Positions 9,705-21,767 are shown, numbered from the stretch's first letter. The stretch is 64,000 nt of DNA from Acestrorhynchus altus (GCA_034509495.1 CM067522.1:15085168-15149167), one strand, 5' to 3'. Notes: generated from the letters alone by a model not told the origin. A program made the numbers and translations.

Positions 9705-10055
9705 AGGGCTGGGCAATATAAACAAAAAATGATATCTTGATATATTTTAGCTGAATGGTGAAATAAAATATGATGTGTGATGTGAAAAAATACAATGTCA
9801 AAAAATTAGGACACACCATGAAATCCTTTGTCTTTACTATACCTGAACAGGAGGGGCAGAGGGAAGTGGAGTAGAAGAGCAGCTGATAGCATGGGGGGGC
9901 AGAGCAAAGGAGTAGCAAGATGTTTCCACAAGACTGAAACAGAACATTTTTAAAACATTAAAACTCAATGTAAACAATATCGCCCACCCCATAAACGATA
10001 TCCCCCAGCCCCTGTTTATATCTCAATATAGATATAAATATCAATACATCACTGT
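9705..10055 (+). mobile_element. Possible hAT-like MITE (GGGCTGGGCAATAT end)
   Basis: Opens with TAGGGCTGGGCAATATA, the end motif of widespread fish MITEs that contain repeated GATAT blocks, then GATATCTTGATATATTTTAG and later ACAATATCGCCCACCCCA and ATAAACGATATCCCCCAG. The far inverted end is not clear, so the right boundary is approximate. Confidence 0.45.
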
Positions 10056-10170
10056 CTGAGCTTCTCTTTTTGTCAGGACTGGTATGATTCATTGGTCAGG
10101 GTACCAGTCACCACATTACACACCACCAAAAGCAGACGATGTCTAATTTACTTATACTTACAGGTGTTAA

Positions 10171-10440
10171 CTTGTGAGGCATGGTAGAGGGTGCCATGTG
10201 GATGGGGCATTCCACTTCTGAAGTTGTGCAAACATGTCAGATGTACTGGGAATATGTCATAGAAGGTATTACTACCCACGGTGGTCAGCACAGTGGCTGG
10301 CCAAAAGTGCTTAATGGCATGTTAGAATTGTCTGTGCAAAATCAAATGGACATTCAATGCAGGAGCTCCCCACACATATCCCACAACTCAGTGCAACATT
10401 CTTTAGTTTCCATGGGACATGGTAAATGTCCTGATAACTA
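10171..10440 (+). pseudogene. Tc1/mariner-like transposase, N-terminal fragment
   Basis: An 86-codon open frame (10181-10441) contains TSEVVQTCQMYWEYVIEGIT, then THGGQHSGWPKVLN and ISHNSVQHSLVSMGHG. These fit the paired helix-turn-helix DNA-binding half of fish Tc1-like transposases: YREY-EGITTH-G, a G-P-R-like linker and a T-V-Q-R-L-MG second helix. The DDE catalytic half is missing. A diverged copy of the same region lies ~0.9 kb away in opposite orientation. Confidence 0.65.
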
Positions 10441-11207
10441 GTTCATGTCTCATGACCTTTTTTGGGTTTTGAGTGTAAGAAAAATGTCTAAATAGAAATA
10501 TGTCTTTACATTTATGCAGAACACCCCATTGTAAGTGTTTCCCTCAGTTTGAATACAATCAAACTATCCCAGTGAACAAGTGTGCATAAAAGATGCATCT
10601 ATATACTGATGTATCTGTATTTAAAGATATGCCCTTATCTGTGAACAGGGCACATATATCTGCAAGTCTGAAAAAAAAAACATAAAACAAACTCAAGTTA
10701 TCAGTACCAAGAAAAATCCACTTCTCGGATTTAAAATCCTGTGAAAAGCATCCCTTAGGTAGGATTTGTGCTAATAGAGATGTGCTTTCCTAGAGCAGTT
10801 CAGATCTTAGCAGGAGGTGCTGATGAAGAACACCGAAGGGTGGCTCCCTCAACTGTGATTATACTTCAAAAGTTCTGCAGCCGTTTAATGCATGCCTGAT
10901 AATGTAAATGGCTTATTGAGCAGAACGGAATTCAGTTTTAGACACAGTACTGGTCAGAATCTCTTGATATAGAAATCACACTTATTGGCAATTGGAAAAG
11001 CATAGCATAATTTAATATCAATTATTCATTGCTCCTCACTGAAGTGAATAGAGTAATTCTTTTAAAAGTGCAGACACTAAACTTTAAATGTATTCCACAT
11101 TTGTGTGTGCAAGTAGATGAGGAGATATTTTATAATGATTAGAATATGAAAAAAGAACAAAAGCCTTCATATTTTTTACCAAGTTTACTACGGCACTATT
11201 ACTAGTG
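10441..11207. other. AT-rich spacer between two inverted transposase fragments
   Basis: No frame over 60 codons and no repeat ends recognised. It sits between the plus copy at 10.2 kb and the minus copy at 11.3 kb. Confidence 0.35.
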
Positions 11208-11465
11208 CTATACTGGCTTTAGGACAAATTTACACTGACAGTCCTCATGGGACAGGAACGAATCGTGATTTTGGCCATGTTGCTTGTCTGTTTGCATCAA
11301 CAATTCAACCCAGATGCCACCACTCACAATCATTACCACCCACTGTGCTGTCCACTGTGGGTTGTAATGCCTGCTAAGGCATACTCCCAGTACATATGTG
11401 ACACTCTGGATTGTTACATGCCCACACAACTTCAGAAATGGAATGTTCTATTCATCGCTCAGACT
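11208..11465 (-). pseudogene. Tc1/mariner-like transposase, N-terminal fragment (second copy)
   Basis: On the minus strand the DNA reads YWEYALAGITTHSGQHSGW, aligning with YWEYVIEGITTHGGQHSGW in the copy at 10.2 kb. The flanking CATTCCATTTCTGAAGTTGT block is also shared. The reading frame is broken on both sides, and the longest annotated frame here is out of phase. An insertion of ~10 bp and loss of the second helix region mark decay. Confidence 0.6.
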
Positions 11466-11924
11466 TAATTTTGAATTTATATCACCTTGCTATGGACACA
11501 CTCACTCAGGCGTGGGCACATAACTGCACATAATGTTTTGTTTGGGGGGATTATTGTTCCTTCTCAGGCTACATTTAGGGTAGCTGAGTTTAATGGGGTT
11601 AACAATAAAAATGCCAAATAGGGTGACTTGAATGTTCTCTTAGAAATTCTAGATAAATTGAAAGAACACTTCAATAGATTCTACTTAAAGCATGACAAGA
11701 ATATATGTGAGTGTTAAGACTGTGAAGCAGTTAAAGGTGTTTCCTACAAAAGATGCGTTTGGAGAGTGATGTGCTTCTGAAGAGGCCGATATCCATATCA
11801 CTATGAAGCAGCCAAACATATGAGCAGAACAGAATGCCTGTTAAGGTTCTGACTAAGGCCTACACAGGGGTGATATTAATCCCTGCAGGCATCTATTCTA
11901 TGTGTGTGCTTCAGTGTGTGCTTC
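11466..11924. other. Unassigned sequence
   Basis: Ordinary AT-leaning DNA with no recognised feature. Confidence 0.35.
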
Positions 11925-11964
11925 AGTGTGTGTGTGTGTGTGTGTGGGTGTGTGTGTGTGTGTG
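11925..11964. repeat. (TG)n microsatellite
   Basis: About 20 TG units with a GGG interruption, preceded by a duplicated TGTGTGCTTCAG unit. Confidence 0.95.
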
Positions 11965-12208
11965 AAGGGCATCAGGGCACATTTGTTGGCCCTCCAGTGA
12001 GAGGTCGGGTACAGTGTGTGTCCTGGGGGTGGTGTTTGTCACGTCGGAGAATCTTGTTATATACTCGCTGTTACTCACCACTGCGATAAGTCATCGTTAT
12101 GGCGCTCCAACCTGGCAACCCAGTGATAAGGGAGCCATGTTCAATCATGGCAGCGGCTAATATTTCAAATTCCATATTGTTCGCCTCCAGCTGGAGATAC
12201 CCCTCCAA

Positions 12209-12209
<1 letters not shown>

Positions 12210-12241
<32 letters not shown>

Positions 12242-12271
12242 CTGCTACACACACACACACACACACACACA
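12210..12271. repeat. (TC)n then (AC)n compound microsatellite
   Basis: A TC tract at 12210-12238 and an AC tract at 12246-12271 are separated by TTTTCTGC. Confidence 0.95.
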
Positions 12272-12675
12272 TTGACACATACACACAAAAGTCACAGAGG
12301 GGAGGGAAAGAGGTCTTCTCTGCTTCTGATGAAGCTCTCGAGGGGCAGAGTCAACATTAACTACCCCACAGTGCCACTGTCACAGCCGGAGACGGATGCT
12401 AACGTTCAGCACTACAGCCCGACACACAGTGGGGAAGAACACTGAGTGGGTGTCAAAGCAAAGCAACTGCTCAACTGCTCAGCTCACATAATCTAATGTG
12501 CAAGGGCGAGCCAAGGTCTTGCATACATCACAGCACTCTGCAATTTATTGCTTTAAGTTTTTACATTCCCTGATTAGGAAGTGCCAAAATAGTGTCACAC
12601 AACTCACAGCTTGTTAGAGTGCAATGCTTGTGTCAGAACAAAGACTTTCAAATCCAAAACAGTAACTTACACACT
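12272..12675. other. Unassigned sequence
   Basis: Unique DNA including GGAGACGGATGCTAACG. No gene signal. Confidence 0.35.
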
Positions 12676-12895
12676 GTCAAAATGTTGTGGACACCCCTTC
12701 TAATGAATGAATTCTGCCCCTTTGCGTTGCACCTATTGCTGACATTGAAGTGCAAAAGCACACACAGCTTATTTAGTCCATGTACTACCAATAGAATAGG
12801 GCTCTCTGGGGCAGATACACAAGAATGTATTCGTATCAAGACTAATGCCAGGGGCGGGATAGAGGTGTATTAATAATGGTGCTCAAACCAGTACC
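12676..12895 (+). mobile_element. Tc1-like MITE, truncated
   Basis: AAAATGTTGTGGACACCCCT, TCTAATGAATGAATTCTG, CCTATTGCTGACATTGAAG, CCAATAGAATAGGGCTCTC and ACTAATGCCAGGGGCGGG follow the order of the forward Tc1-like MITE. The right end is missing. The overlapping 93- and 63-codon frames are not genes. Confidence 0.7.
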
Positions 12896-14031
12896 TTTCA
12901 GGATGAGGTTGGGTCACTGAATTCAGGCAGATACACCTCCAGGTCTAGCACATAGTCTGAAAGCTTTTATTTTAGTCATGTTCTTTTGCTCAGGTCTTTT
13001 ATGTTACTAAAGTGTTTCTGTCATTATTTACTCAGCAGCAGAGTGATGCATTGTTCAAGAAAAAAAACGTGCTATTGTGGCGAGATTACAGCACGGTTAG
13101 AACACTTCTCACCTTGTGTGGCTAGAACTGTTGCAGATTACACGGTATATTACGTAAATAAATGCTTTTCATGAAGATTATACTGTAAATGATTTATATT
13201 CCCATTAGATCGCAGAATCAAAGGTCAGCTCTGTTGTAAGTTACAGATCAACTGAAAGTTTACCTGGAGGGTGGGGATGGAGGGAGCTGGGTCTTGGTAT
13301 TTAATGGGTTGGGGTGGAGTTGTGCTGCTACCCTGGTAGTGAGTAAAAACCCTTTCCTTCCACCTCTGCTTTTGACACTAAAATGTTCACACAATGAATC
13401 TTCATCTAGAGAAATGAATGGAATTACAAGGTTTTGCTATGACAGTGGTGATATACACACAGAGTAATACACACTCTGTTGCATATTAGAAGCTGCAGGC
13501 TTGCCCAGTGACTACTGAAAGAGTTAGCGTGGTATAAAATCTGGCATTCCAGAAGCCGTAATTCCTGACTAAAGCTTGAAAGTCATGTCATTTCCATTGT
13601 CACCAAGTAGCCAGGACTTAATCTGTGCATGGTACTGAACTTGCATTGAACTCAAAGATTTAGCAGAGAAGACTCTACTTTACCTCTACAAGACCAAAGT
13701 TCTGCATGTTGAATGTAGAATTCTGTTTCTAAGGCTGGAACCTACAACTTGTTTGCAAGTTTTGGAGATTACCCCCCATCATTCACTACCTCAGAAAAGG
13801 CGTTTCCCACAGGAATTTAGCCTTAGCCAATACTTCCTCATACTCTGCCTCTTTATCCACAGTTAGTCAAAGCTGAGGAGATCCAGGCCGGAATGCAGCA
13901 GCGCTGCTTGTGTTTATACAGCTTTTGGAGAAGACAGTTTAGCAGGTGCATGGTGCTGTAAGTACAACCGAAATCCAACGCTAAGAGGATTAAAGTAAGG
14001 ATGATATCTTTCTAGTAAATAACGCTTCGTG
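12896..14031. other. Unassigned sequence
   Basis: No repeat ends or plausible exons. ATTACAAGGTTTTGCTATGA at ~13420 resembles AATACAAGGTTTTGTTATGA at ~41690, so a diverged repeat may be shared by the two places. Confidence 0.3.
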
Positions 14032-14041
14032 AGGAGAGAGA

Positions 14042-14083
<42 letters not shown>

Positions 14084-14108
14084 AAAGAGAGAGCTAGAGA
14101 GAGAGGAG
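14032..14108. repeat. (GA)n microsatellite
   Basis: About 75 bp of GA with GGG, CAAA and CTA interruptions. The minus S/L-rich frames of 79 and 102 codons derive from it. Confidence 0.95.
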
Positions 14109-14574
14109 AAAAAAGGGTATGAAATAATAGTGCTCCCATTCTGCCTTCTAGCCGCTTTTGAAAGACAAAAAAAAAATTGAATTGATACAAACAAAAAAAC
14201 ACAGGTGTTAAGTCCCCAGCAAACAGCAATGTTTAATGCAGTTGTATTTGGAGGGCAAGCTAAAGAAGATAAACACATTTCTAAACATCGTTTGTTGTTG
14301 GTGGTTTTTTTTCTGGACATTAATCCACAGCTACTGCGAGCGCATGCAAAATCACCCGAGTCACCACTTTTTACCCCATAACCCTCTTTTTCCTTTTCTG
14401 ATATTAAAAATGCACACAGCCTGCATTTTTCATAGTCATTGTCTTAGCCCAGTGGATGCACTCTCATTTTATAAGTGGACCAATAGACAGGATTATTAGT
14501 GGTAGCTGCCTCTTTTTATCAGGAGTTGGGGAACTATGTCTGGCTCCATTGCTTTCCTAGTGTACATGTCTTGT
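14109..14574. other. Unassigned sequence
   Basis: Nothing recognised. The 87-codon plus frame at 14236-14499 has no domain. Confidence 0.3.
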
Positions 14575-14660
14575 TTTGTTGTGGTTACCTTCTGGTCTCC
14601 GACCTTTGCCCCACCTTGTCATCATTGTCCCCACCTGTGCCCCTTTCTAGCCCTACATAT
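14575..14660 (+). repeat. Possible LTR-retrotransposon fragment
   Basis: CTCCGACCTTTGCCCCACC, CATTGTCCCCACCTGTGCCC and CTACATATATTTA resemble the start of fish solo LTRs, where a CACCTGT block precedes a TATA region. No TG...CA ends or target duplications were identified. Confidence 0.25.
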
Positions 14661-15960
14661 ATTTAGTGAATGTATTTTTAAGTGATCATTTTTATATTTA
14701 TTATCTTTATATGATAGATTTGTATAAACACGTGAGAATATGTTTATTTATTTATTAATTACTAGGTTTTATCTCTTTTTATATGAGAGATACTGTGCAA
14801 AAAATACTATAGTGCAGAATAATGCCTTTCTATCACAAATTGACAAAGGCTGGAAACATACTTGGAAACTGCTGCCAAAACTGAAACGATTCCTGAACCA
14901 ACTCTTAAATGACACTTCAAGTAATTATCAGTGATATCAGTTCAGGAAGACGATGCAAGCATCTGGACATCTGGGCAAAGGTACTTATATTTCTGTAGAG
15001 TAACCCTTAATTTCATTTTAATTTTTCCACAAAAATGTACATTTCTGGTGCCTGGAGTCATTCTTATGTCAAAAATGATCGATCTGATTTTAAATATCAG
15101 TTTAAGTAACTCTAGCAGATTCACAAGAATATGAGAACGGTTCAGCAGAAGTGTGGCTCTGCTTTGCTAGACTAAGTATTTGCAAAATGAGCCAGAAACC
15201 AATGGTCCATCTTCCCCCATATGTTAAAGAGCAAGATCAGTGCAATTACTCAAAAACGATGTAGCAAAATACAGTCTAGTAGCCAAATACAGCTGGTCAT
15301 GTGACGTCATCCAGGACAGGGGGCCTGGCTTAAAAACACCCAGTGCTACCAGCATGACTGTTTCTTAGTAGAGTATACAATCACCTGGCTCAACTTACCC
15401 AATCACCTGAATCAGCTTTTCCCTAACATGGGGCAAGTTGAGCCACAAGACCACTTTTTTGGACCCCATATTTGGTTGTCTATTTGAGTCAAGGTTTAAA
15501 CTGATATCTGTGTCATATTCTCTTGGATGCAAATTTAGGTTATAAATGGCTCTTCTTCTCCTACATGCTATGATAACATTCTTAAGCAGGTGGTAGGACC
15601 CTCCTTTTAGTAGAGGAGGCCCATGCAGCATGTTTACAGCAGGCCCATGCACAAGCTTTTTACTACCCCATATTTATTCTACAGTTTTTACTTTGCATGG
15701 AGCCCATAATGACTTGATACCAATGTAAACGTTGGTGCTCTGTGTCTTCTTCTCTGGCTGCAGTTTAGCAGGTGGCCATGTAGTGTCACCCCAGCAGGAC
15801 CTGTGCAGAGGCACATACTGACGATGAAAGCTGAGCCTTTTCTTTTTATTACAGCAACTCACAGAGCATGAAAATAAAGCCCTTGCTGTGTTTCAGTAGC
15901 CTTTGCCGAAAGGAAAGGAAAGGTTATCATGCTTGCTCCGAGTCAGCTTGAATAATAAGT
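14661..15960. other. Unassigned AT-rich sequence
   Basis: Several frames of 60-85 codons, none with recognisable content. No repeat ends recognised. Confidence 0.3.
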
Positions 15961-16000
15961 CTGAACACCTGGGCCCTGCTCTGAGCACCTGGGCCCTGCT
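15961..16000 (+). repeat. 20-bp tandem duplication
   Basis: Two adjacent copies of CTGARCACCTGGGCCCTGCT (R = A then G), differing at one base. Confidence 0.9.
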
Positions 16001-16179
16001 TTCGATAGCCAGTCTTTTACTCCTCCTCCTTTCTCAGTTCCCTCCATCCCCTCCTTGTTCTTTTAACCCACCACAACCCACCCACCCTGTTCTCCTCTTT
16101 TTAATTTCTTAATTCCACAGAGGCACCCTCTGTGACTACCTGGGGTCCTTAGCTGCCCACTCATGGGGAGCAAAGTGCT

Positions 16180-16540
16180 GGATGTTTACACCTGCTAGGT
16201 CCTGTTCAATGCCCGGGGGTGGGTTAGGGCGGCCCGGCTGGCTCCGCCTGCCCAACCCCTCTCCCAAAGGGAACAATCAGTCCATAGCAGCCCATCAATG
16301 GGCTTCCCAGCTGGGAGCCGGGGCTCATTGAGTGGAGAGCGCTTGAGGAGAGTGGAGGGGACGGCAAGTTGGGCAACTCCAGTGGACAGAGAGTGCCTTG
16401 GTGGGGTGTATGGCTGATTCGTACAAGCCCACTGCCTACAATGAGGGTAATTCCAGAACTGGTGAAGTGGAGAGAAGGGGGAGGATGTGAAGGACTGAAG
16501 GGGTATGGGAAGTGTGGATTACAGAGTGGTGTGGGTTGTG
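16180..16540. other. GC-rich unique block
   Basis: Clearly richer in G and C than its surroundings (GGGCGGCCCGGCTGGCTCCG and GAGCCGGGGCTC), with the palindrome AGCCCATCAATGGGCT. The minus 114-codon Pro/Ser-rich frame reflects composition. A promoter-like or conserved element is possible; no exon is seen. Confidence 0.3.
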
Positions 16541-16739
16541 GTAAAGGGAATATATTGGATGTACACAATGTATGTGTAATCTATATTATATGTAAACAAA
16601 TAACAAAAGTAAAACAATAGTAAAACAGAAAGAACCAATATTTTGTTTACAAAATTACATTTACATCTACATGTTCTATCTGGTATTTAGTATACAGTTT
16701 AAAAAATACCTTGGTAAATAAAAGCCTTATTATTTAAAT

Positions 16740-16965
16740 CTGAAAAATTAAAGAGAAACAGCAGCCAATCCATATCTGGATATACTCATATACACACTCG
16801 ATCATTCAAACGCCAGGAGAATTTACAGTAGACATTTCAACTGATATCTATGTATTTGGAATGTCAGAGGAAACTGGAGTACCTGGAGGAATCCCATGCA
16901 GGTACAAGGAGAACATAGAAAACCCAGCGCTGGGAAGTGAACATGCTAACCACAAATTGACCATA
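16740..16965 (-). mobile_element. Decayed tRNA-derived SINE, reverse
   Basis: Reading the minus strand from 16965: GTGGTTAGCATGTTCAC, then GTTCTCCTTGTACCTGC, GATTCCTCCAGGTACTCC, AGTTTCCTCTGACATTCC and an altered AAATGTCTACTGTAAATTC region. This is the same order as the plus-strand SINE at 4.04 kb. The B box is degraded and no target duplication was found. Confidence 0.65.
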
Positions 16966-18896
16966 CCGCCCACGTTTTTGCTTCTTAATCCTAGAGAATG
17001 GCATCTTCAGAAATGCTCCAGATGTATTTTGAATATTTTTTTTACATTACATTCTCATGAAAAAAACAATTCTTTAAATAACAAAACAATACTAAAACAC
17101 AAAAATATAATTGTATATCATTTTGATTATATATTATGTATCTGATATTCAGTATAGAGTAACCAAGCAAAATGCCTATGATTATGAGTCTGATTGAAAA
17201 AAAAGGTAAAGGATAACACATAAATTGAAAGATCCTAATTCTACAGAATTTGAGTAAAATTAAAATATTTTGTCTTCTTGAGGTATTCGACATCAACCTT
17301 TCTGCTAAATATTAACAAAAATATAGCACATATCGCTGCTGTCCAAAGAAAACCCTGTATCTCCATTTTTATCCATTTTTAGTTTTCTCCATGGTTTGAA
17401 CTCGGTATCTGCTCTGCACTCTGTATAAATAATTCTGGATGAATAGACTAATAGAGCAACTCTATACAACAAAACATTGTTTTTATTGGAGAGCAACAAT
17501 ATACAAATGGCACTTCTGCCAAACTGCCAAACTGCACACAAACGAATTCATTATAATCCAGTTCAAATTTATACATTAAATAAGTGAATTTTTAACATAG
17601 ACTCCACAATTCTGACTCTGGGTTATGAATGAAAGGAAATAAAGCAAAAAACACAATTTGACAATAGAGAATGCACCATAGGAAGGTTTAAAACAACACT
17701 ATCACCCAACTGAAGTATCAAAGTAAAGACAGCCAGGTTACTACTTTTATTGCTCCTCTTAGGTTATGTGCCGTGGTAATTACAGGTGAGGTTATGACCT
17801 CATCCTCACACCTTAATGACTGAAAGGCTGTCAGTAACCACTTGAGGCTTGTCAAGAAAAATTTAGCATTGGACAAATGAAGCTGATGTGGGCAGATTTC
17901 CAGAATGAGGTCAGCTGGTACACCCTTTTCCAATCAGACTCGGCCATATGGGGTCACACAGGACAGAAACACAGGAAAGCATAACATTTTCAGTTAGTCT
18001 GAAGGCTGCCTGCAAAGTGATATCCTAGCAAATGCATAAAAGAGATTAAAAAGTGTTTGAGTGTTTAAAATTGGCTGATATCAGTAATTCGCAAGAAGAA
18101 ATGACACTCTATATTTACAGTAAAACTGGTACACAAAATCATACCACAGTTTGTTCCAACCCCACAATGTGATTGGCTGAGAGACATCCCAGGAGAGCCA
18201 ATATTGCATGGTATATACACTCTGACTGAAGCTCTTAGAGTATTACTCCACCACAAAGTCTCGTGACCTAGCAATGATGTCAGCACCTATAAGAAATCAA
18301 CACCAAAGTGTATCATTATAATTATACAAATAGGACTGCTTAAATAATTATACGAAATCTAAGATGAAACAAATTCTGGAGACTTCATGCTTTTATTCAC
18401 ATGGCATCTTAGGTTTAAAACAAAGCAACACTCATTAGAAGTGTTTCTAGGCAGGTAGGTAGGCTTTGTTGTCCTTTTTTGAGAAATGGATTAGATCAGT
18501 CAAGCAGAAAGGAACAAGATCTCCAAAAATATGTACATATAATATTTCAACGAACCCCAAGAATTTCATACCATGTGCATGATTTCAGATACTATTTTGT
18601 AAATACATTACAATTCACAATGAGCTCTTGTCTACTTCTGGCCCTGTTTTGCCAAATGAACACAAACCAGCTCAGAATGTACATGAAAAAGAAGCTGCAG
18701 CACAGCAGTTCCAAACTTGCTGATTAAATGTTACAAAAAGGAATAATAATAAAAAATAATACTGAAAGCCCTGCAGAAAATGGAAGGTTTTCACATTCTA
18801 CACTGAGGTTATTATTAGGGGTAGGTTTTGTGTTAGGGTGAAGTTGGCTTTAACAGTTTATGTAGTTGATAACATTAGGATCAACTTTACATTGAT
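16966..18896. other. Unassigned AT-rich sequence
   Basis: Frames of 60-84 codons lack recognisable content. AATGTGATTGGCTGAGAG with GAGTATTACTCCACCACAAA near 18.17-18.26 kb looks like part of an interspersed fish repeat, but the boundaries are not visible. Confidence 0.3.
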
Positions 18897-19472
18897 CTTT
18901 AGAACCCTAGGCCAATTTTGGGGATGTTTTGTAGTATGATGTACTGTTATACACACAACTGTATCAAGGGTTACTTGAATATCTCTTCATTTGAGATGTA
19001 AATATTAACAGAACCAATAGAAACACTCAGAAATCTTGTTGGAAACGGATCAGTTATATATGATGAGTTATCTGTTATATATTTAAATATGTTATGTTGT
19101 TGTGTGTATTTTAGTATTATCCCTTCTCGGGACTTTTATTCTAAAACACTGTGTGAGCAAAGAGTGCAAACAGCCCCTTCCTTCTCATTTGCCTCCATAA
19201 CCCAATGTCTGGGTCAGAGATATCATCAGTCCTGGCCCCTGTCACAGGTCAGTTGGAGTCTGTGTACAGATGGACACAGCACTGGATGGCTGCTAAGGCA
19301 TTTAAACTGGGATTTAATTCAGTTGGAAAGAAGTGAACTGCAGCTGTTTTCCAAGCTGGATTACTCATTTATATGTGTATCATGTATGTGCCTGTGGGTT
19401 ACTCTGATGCTGAGATATGAAGCCTAGCACATAACTGCCCACAAAGTGTAGATCTCAGGTTCTAAGAGTTAA
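18897..19472 (-). mobile_element. TTAA-flanked MITE family, near-complete copy (reverse)
   Basis: The left end is CTTTAGAACCCTAGGCC; the right end is GATCTCAGGTTCTAAGAG followed by TTAA at 19469-19472. Inside are AGAAATCTTGTTGGAAACGG, GAGCAAAGAGTGCAAACAGC, TGGATGGCTGCTAAGGC and GTTACTCTGATGCTGAGAT, all shared with other copies. The 112-codon frame at 19089-19427 lies inside this repeat and is not a gene. Confidence 0.75.
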
Positions 19473-20048
19473 GTAATGTATATCTCATCAATTTAGACAA
19501 TAACAACCTTATGAAGCATCTTTACCAAGTAATAACATTAAATTAATATTTTCAAAGACAATACTTGAGCATTCATTAAGGACTTTTATTGCTATTAAGA
19601 TTGCTACTAATATTGGTTATTTGGAGTGAATGAACCCCATAAAGGGACAAATATGGATTCCACTGTAAGGAAGCACTATTAAAATTACAATTAATGGGAC
19701 ATATGCCCTGTTAAGAACACTATGTATTTATTCTTTGAGTATTATTCACAGATATAAGTTGTATATGATATGAAAAATATCTATATATAGGAAGATATTC
19801 TTTTAAAATGATATTCAATACTTATGTATGTGTTATAAACACCTTACATAACTAGCATTGATTAAGACTAAATAAAACTTGACATTAAGAAAATACAAAT
19901 GCACAGAATGAATGTTGAAAAGTAAATAAACCTAAAGATAAAATTGTGCTGCTGTAATACATTTTACTCTTTTGTAGATGTATAACCTGAGACCCCAACC
20001 AGAAACCACTGAAACAGCACAAGATTACCAGTCGGATACTGACAGATT
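19473..20048. other. Unassigned AT-rich sequence
   Basis: Nothing recognised. Confidence 0.35.
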
Positions 20049-20095
20049 CATGACCCAAGCTATGACCCAAGCTATGACCCAGCTATGACCCAGTG
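20049..20095 (+). repeat. Short minisatellite (ATGACCCAAGCT)n
   Basis: Four tandem units of 11-12 bp based on ATGACCCAAGCT. The two right-hand units lack one or more bases. Confidence 0.9.
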
Positions 20096-20134
20096 ATGTC
20101 CCCCCACTGACGCCTCCATCATAACTTTTTCCCT

Positions 20135-20135
<1 letters not shown>

Positions 20136-20215
<80 letters not shown>
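20136..20215. repeat. (CA)40 microsatellite
   Basis: Pure CA dinucleotides over 80 bp. The 119-codon minus CV-repeat frame arises from it. Confidence 0.97.
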
Positions 20216-20217
<2 letters not shown>

Positions 20218-20801
20218 CTGTGATCTACAAGCCGTTCTCTACTCTGCTTTAAAATGGGCTGACAGTGCTCTTTAATCCGCAGGGTTTCAAAGGTGCTCTC
20301 CTCTGTGAATACAAAACACACAGGTTTCTGAACTTCTGATCGTGGTTGAAGAGGGAGAGAAGAGCAAAAAAAAAATGGAAGCACCTCTCAATGAAGTCTT
20401 CACAATATGGGTTCAGCCATAGTTCATCTCAGGCCTCTGTGCTTCTCACCCAAACAGGAGAGAAATCTTTTACCCCAGCTAACGTGAGGCACAACAACAA
20501 GATGCTCTGTAGCTCATCTGTAAGTCAGAGACATTTACTTAAACTTCCAAATGTATCAACGTTCAACATCATCAGGGACAGCACAGACTCCTAACAGTTT
20601 CTTCACAACTCCTACCATCAGGTCAACGGTACAGGGGTATGAAGTCCAGGGCAACCAGTCTCTCAAACAGTTTCTACCCACAAACCATCAGGCTCATGAA
20701 TGACTGCCACAAACTGCTGCTTACAATCACTCTGACTGAGTGAATTCTGGCAACACACCACATACTTTCATACACCATAACAGAGCTCTCAACTCTGGTC
20801 A
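20216..20801. other. Unassigned sequence
   Basis: Near 20.6-20.73 kb, CAGTCTCTCAAACAGTTTCT, ACCATCAGGCTCATGAATGA and CTGCCACAAACTGCTGC resemble the 3'-terminal region of a LINE-type fish repeat. Boundaries are not resolved. Confidence 0.3.
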
Positions 20802-20834
20802 GCACACACACCCACACACACACACACACACACA

Positions 20835-20910
<76 letters not shown>
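20802..20910. repeat. (CA)n microsatellite
   Basis: About 50 CA units with two CCC interruptions. Confidence 0.97.
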
Positions 20911-20913
<3 letters not shown>

Positions 20914-21289
20914 TTAATATGTCATTACTTAATAGTTGAGTGTTGAGGAGAACTAGCAAAGTAAGAATTTGTACAGCATAACTACCTGTTTACTCTGCAT
21001 ATGACAATAAAACTCTTGCATCATGAATCTGTAATTAGTATATATTACATGTATCTTAATATAATTTTAGTTGTGGTTCAGTAAAAATTAGTATATAATA
21101 ACATAGCATAATATAATAGCATTTTTTACAAGGGTCTACAAAAGGTATCTGGCAGCTGTTGAAATATATAATCTGTGTTTTTTTGGAACTGTTGGACAAG
21201 CTTTACTAAAATTTTAAACATATCAGATCCAGAGTCACAAAAGATATCACATTTAATAACATGCTTTGTCTTTGCCATTTTATAGAGTT
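20911..21289. other. Unassigned AT-rich sequence
   Basis: TGACAATAAAACTCTTGCATC just after the CA tract, together with the CA tract and 20.6-20.73 kb, could be the tail of a LINE-like repeat. The rest is unassigned. Confidence 0.3.
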
Positions 21290-21565
21290 ATAAAGCATTA
21301 AATTCCTCAGTCTTGTTTAGCCAATAATGATGGCATCCTACCAACAGGTATCTGCTCCATATGCTAATCTCATTGCATAATGACTGCTCATAGGGTGGCC
21401 TAGTTAATGAGGTTCATTAATAAAATGTAAGCAGGCGCTGGATTTGTCCATTAGCAGGAGGTTGAATTTACTGTAACAATCTGTTAAACAAGTTAGGGCC
21501 CGCCCCTCCATGGGAACGCAGCTGGTGTAATGATGGAAATACTTCTCATCTTCTTTTTTTCACTT
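21290..21565. other. Repeat-poor block; candidate conserved non-coding element
   Basis: Rich in homeodomain/POU-like cores (CATATGCTAATCTCATTGCA, GTTAATGAGGTTCATTAATA and GTCCATTAGCAGGAGG) with mixed composition and no repeat ends. Conservation is inferred only. Confidence 0.3.
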
Positions 21566-21568
21566 CAT

Positions 21569-21589
21569 CTCCTCCTCCTCCTCCTCCTC
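21569..21589. repeat. (CTC)7 microsatellite
   Basis: Seven trinucleotide units. Confidence 0.9.
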
Positions 21590-21767
21590 GTCCCCCATTC
21601 AGTTTTTGTTTATTTTTCTTCTTTCTTGACCGGTCATGAACATCTCTGGGTTGGACACACTGCTGTATTTTTTCCCTACCCTCTCACTTTCTCATATTTG
21701 GTTCCGTGAGAATTTTCAGGGGATGACAAGCAGCATACAGTAGCTGGAATGTGGGGTTCTTAAAAAA

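Noticed and set aside
14575..14660. Full LTR retrotransposon
   Set aside because: Only a short LTR-like stretch is seen; no TG...CA ends, primer-binding site, polypurine tract or pol frame.
16224..16568. 114-codon Pro/Ser-rich minus frame
   Set aside because: Composition of a GC-rich, pyrimidine-biased segment explains it; no domain.
19089..19427. 112-codon plus frame
   Set aside because: It lies wholly inside a TTAA-family MITE copy.
20025..20384. 119-codon minus frame with a long CV repeat
   Set aside because: It is the translation of a pure (CA)n microsatellite with unrelated flanks.
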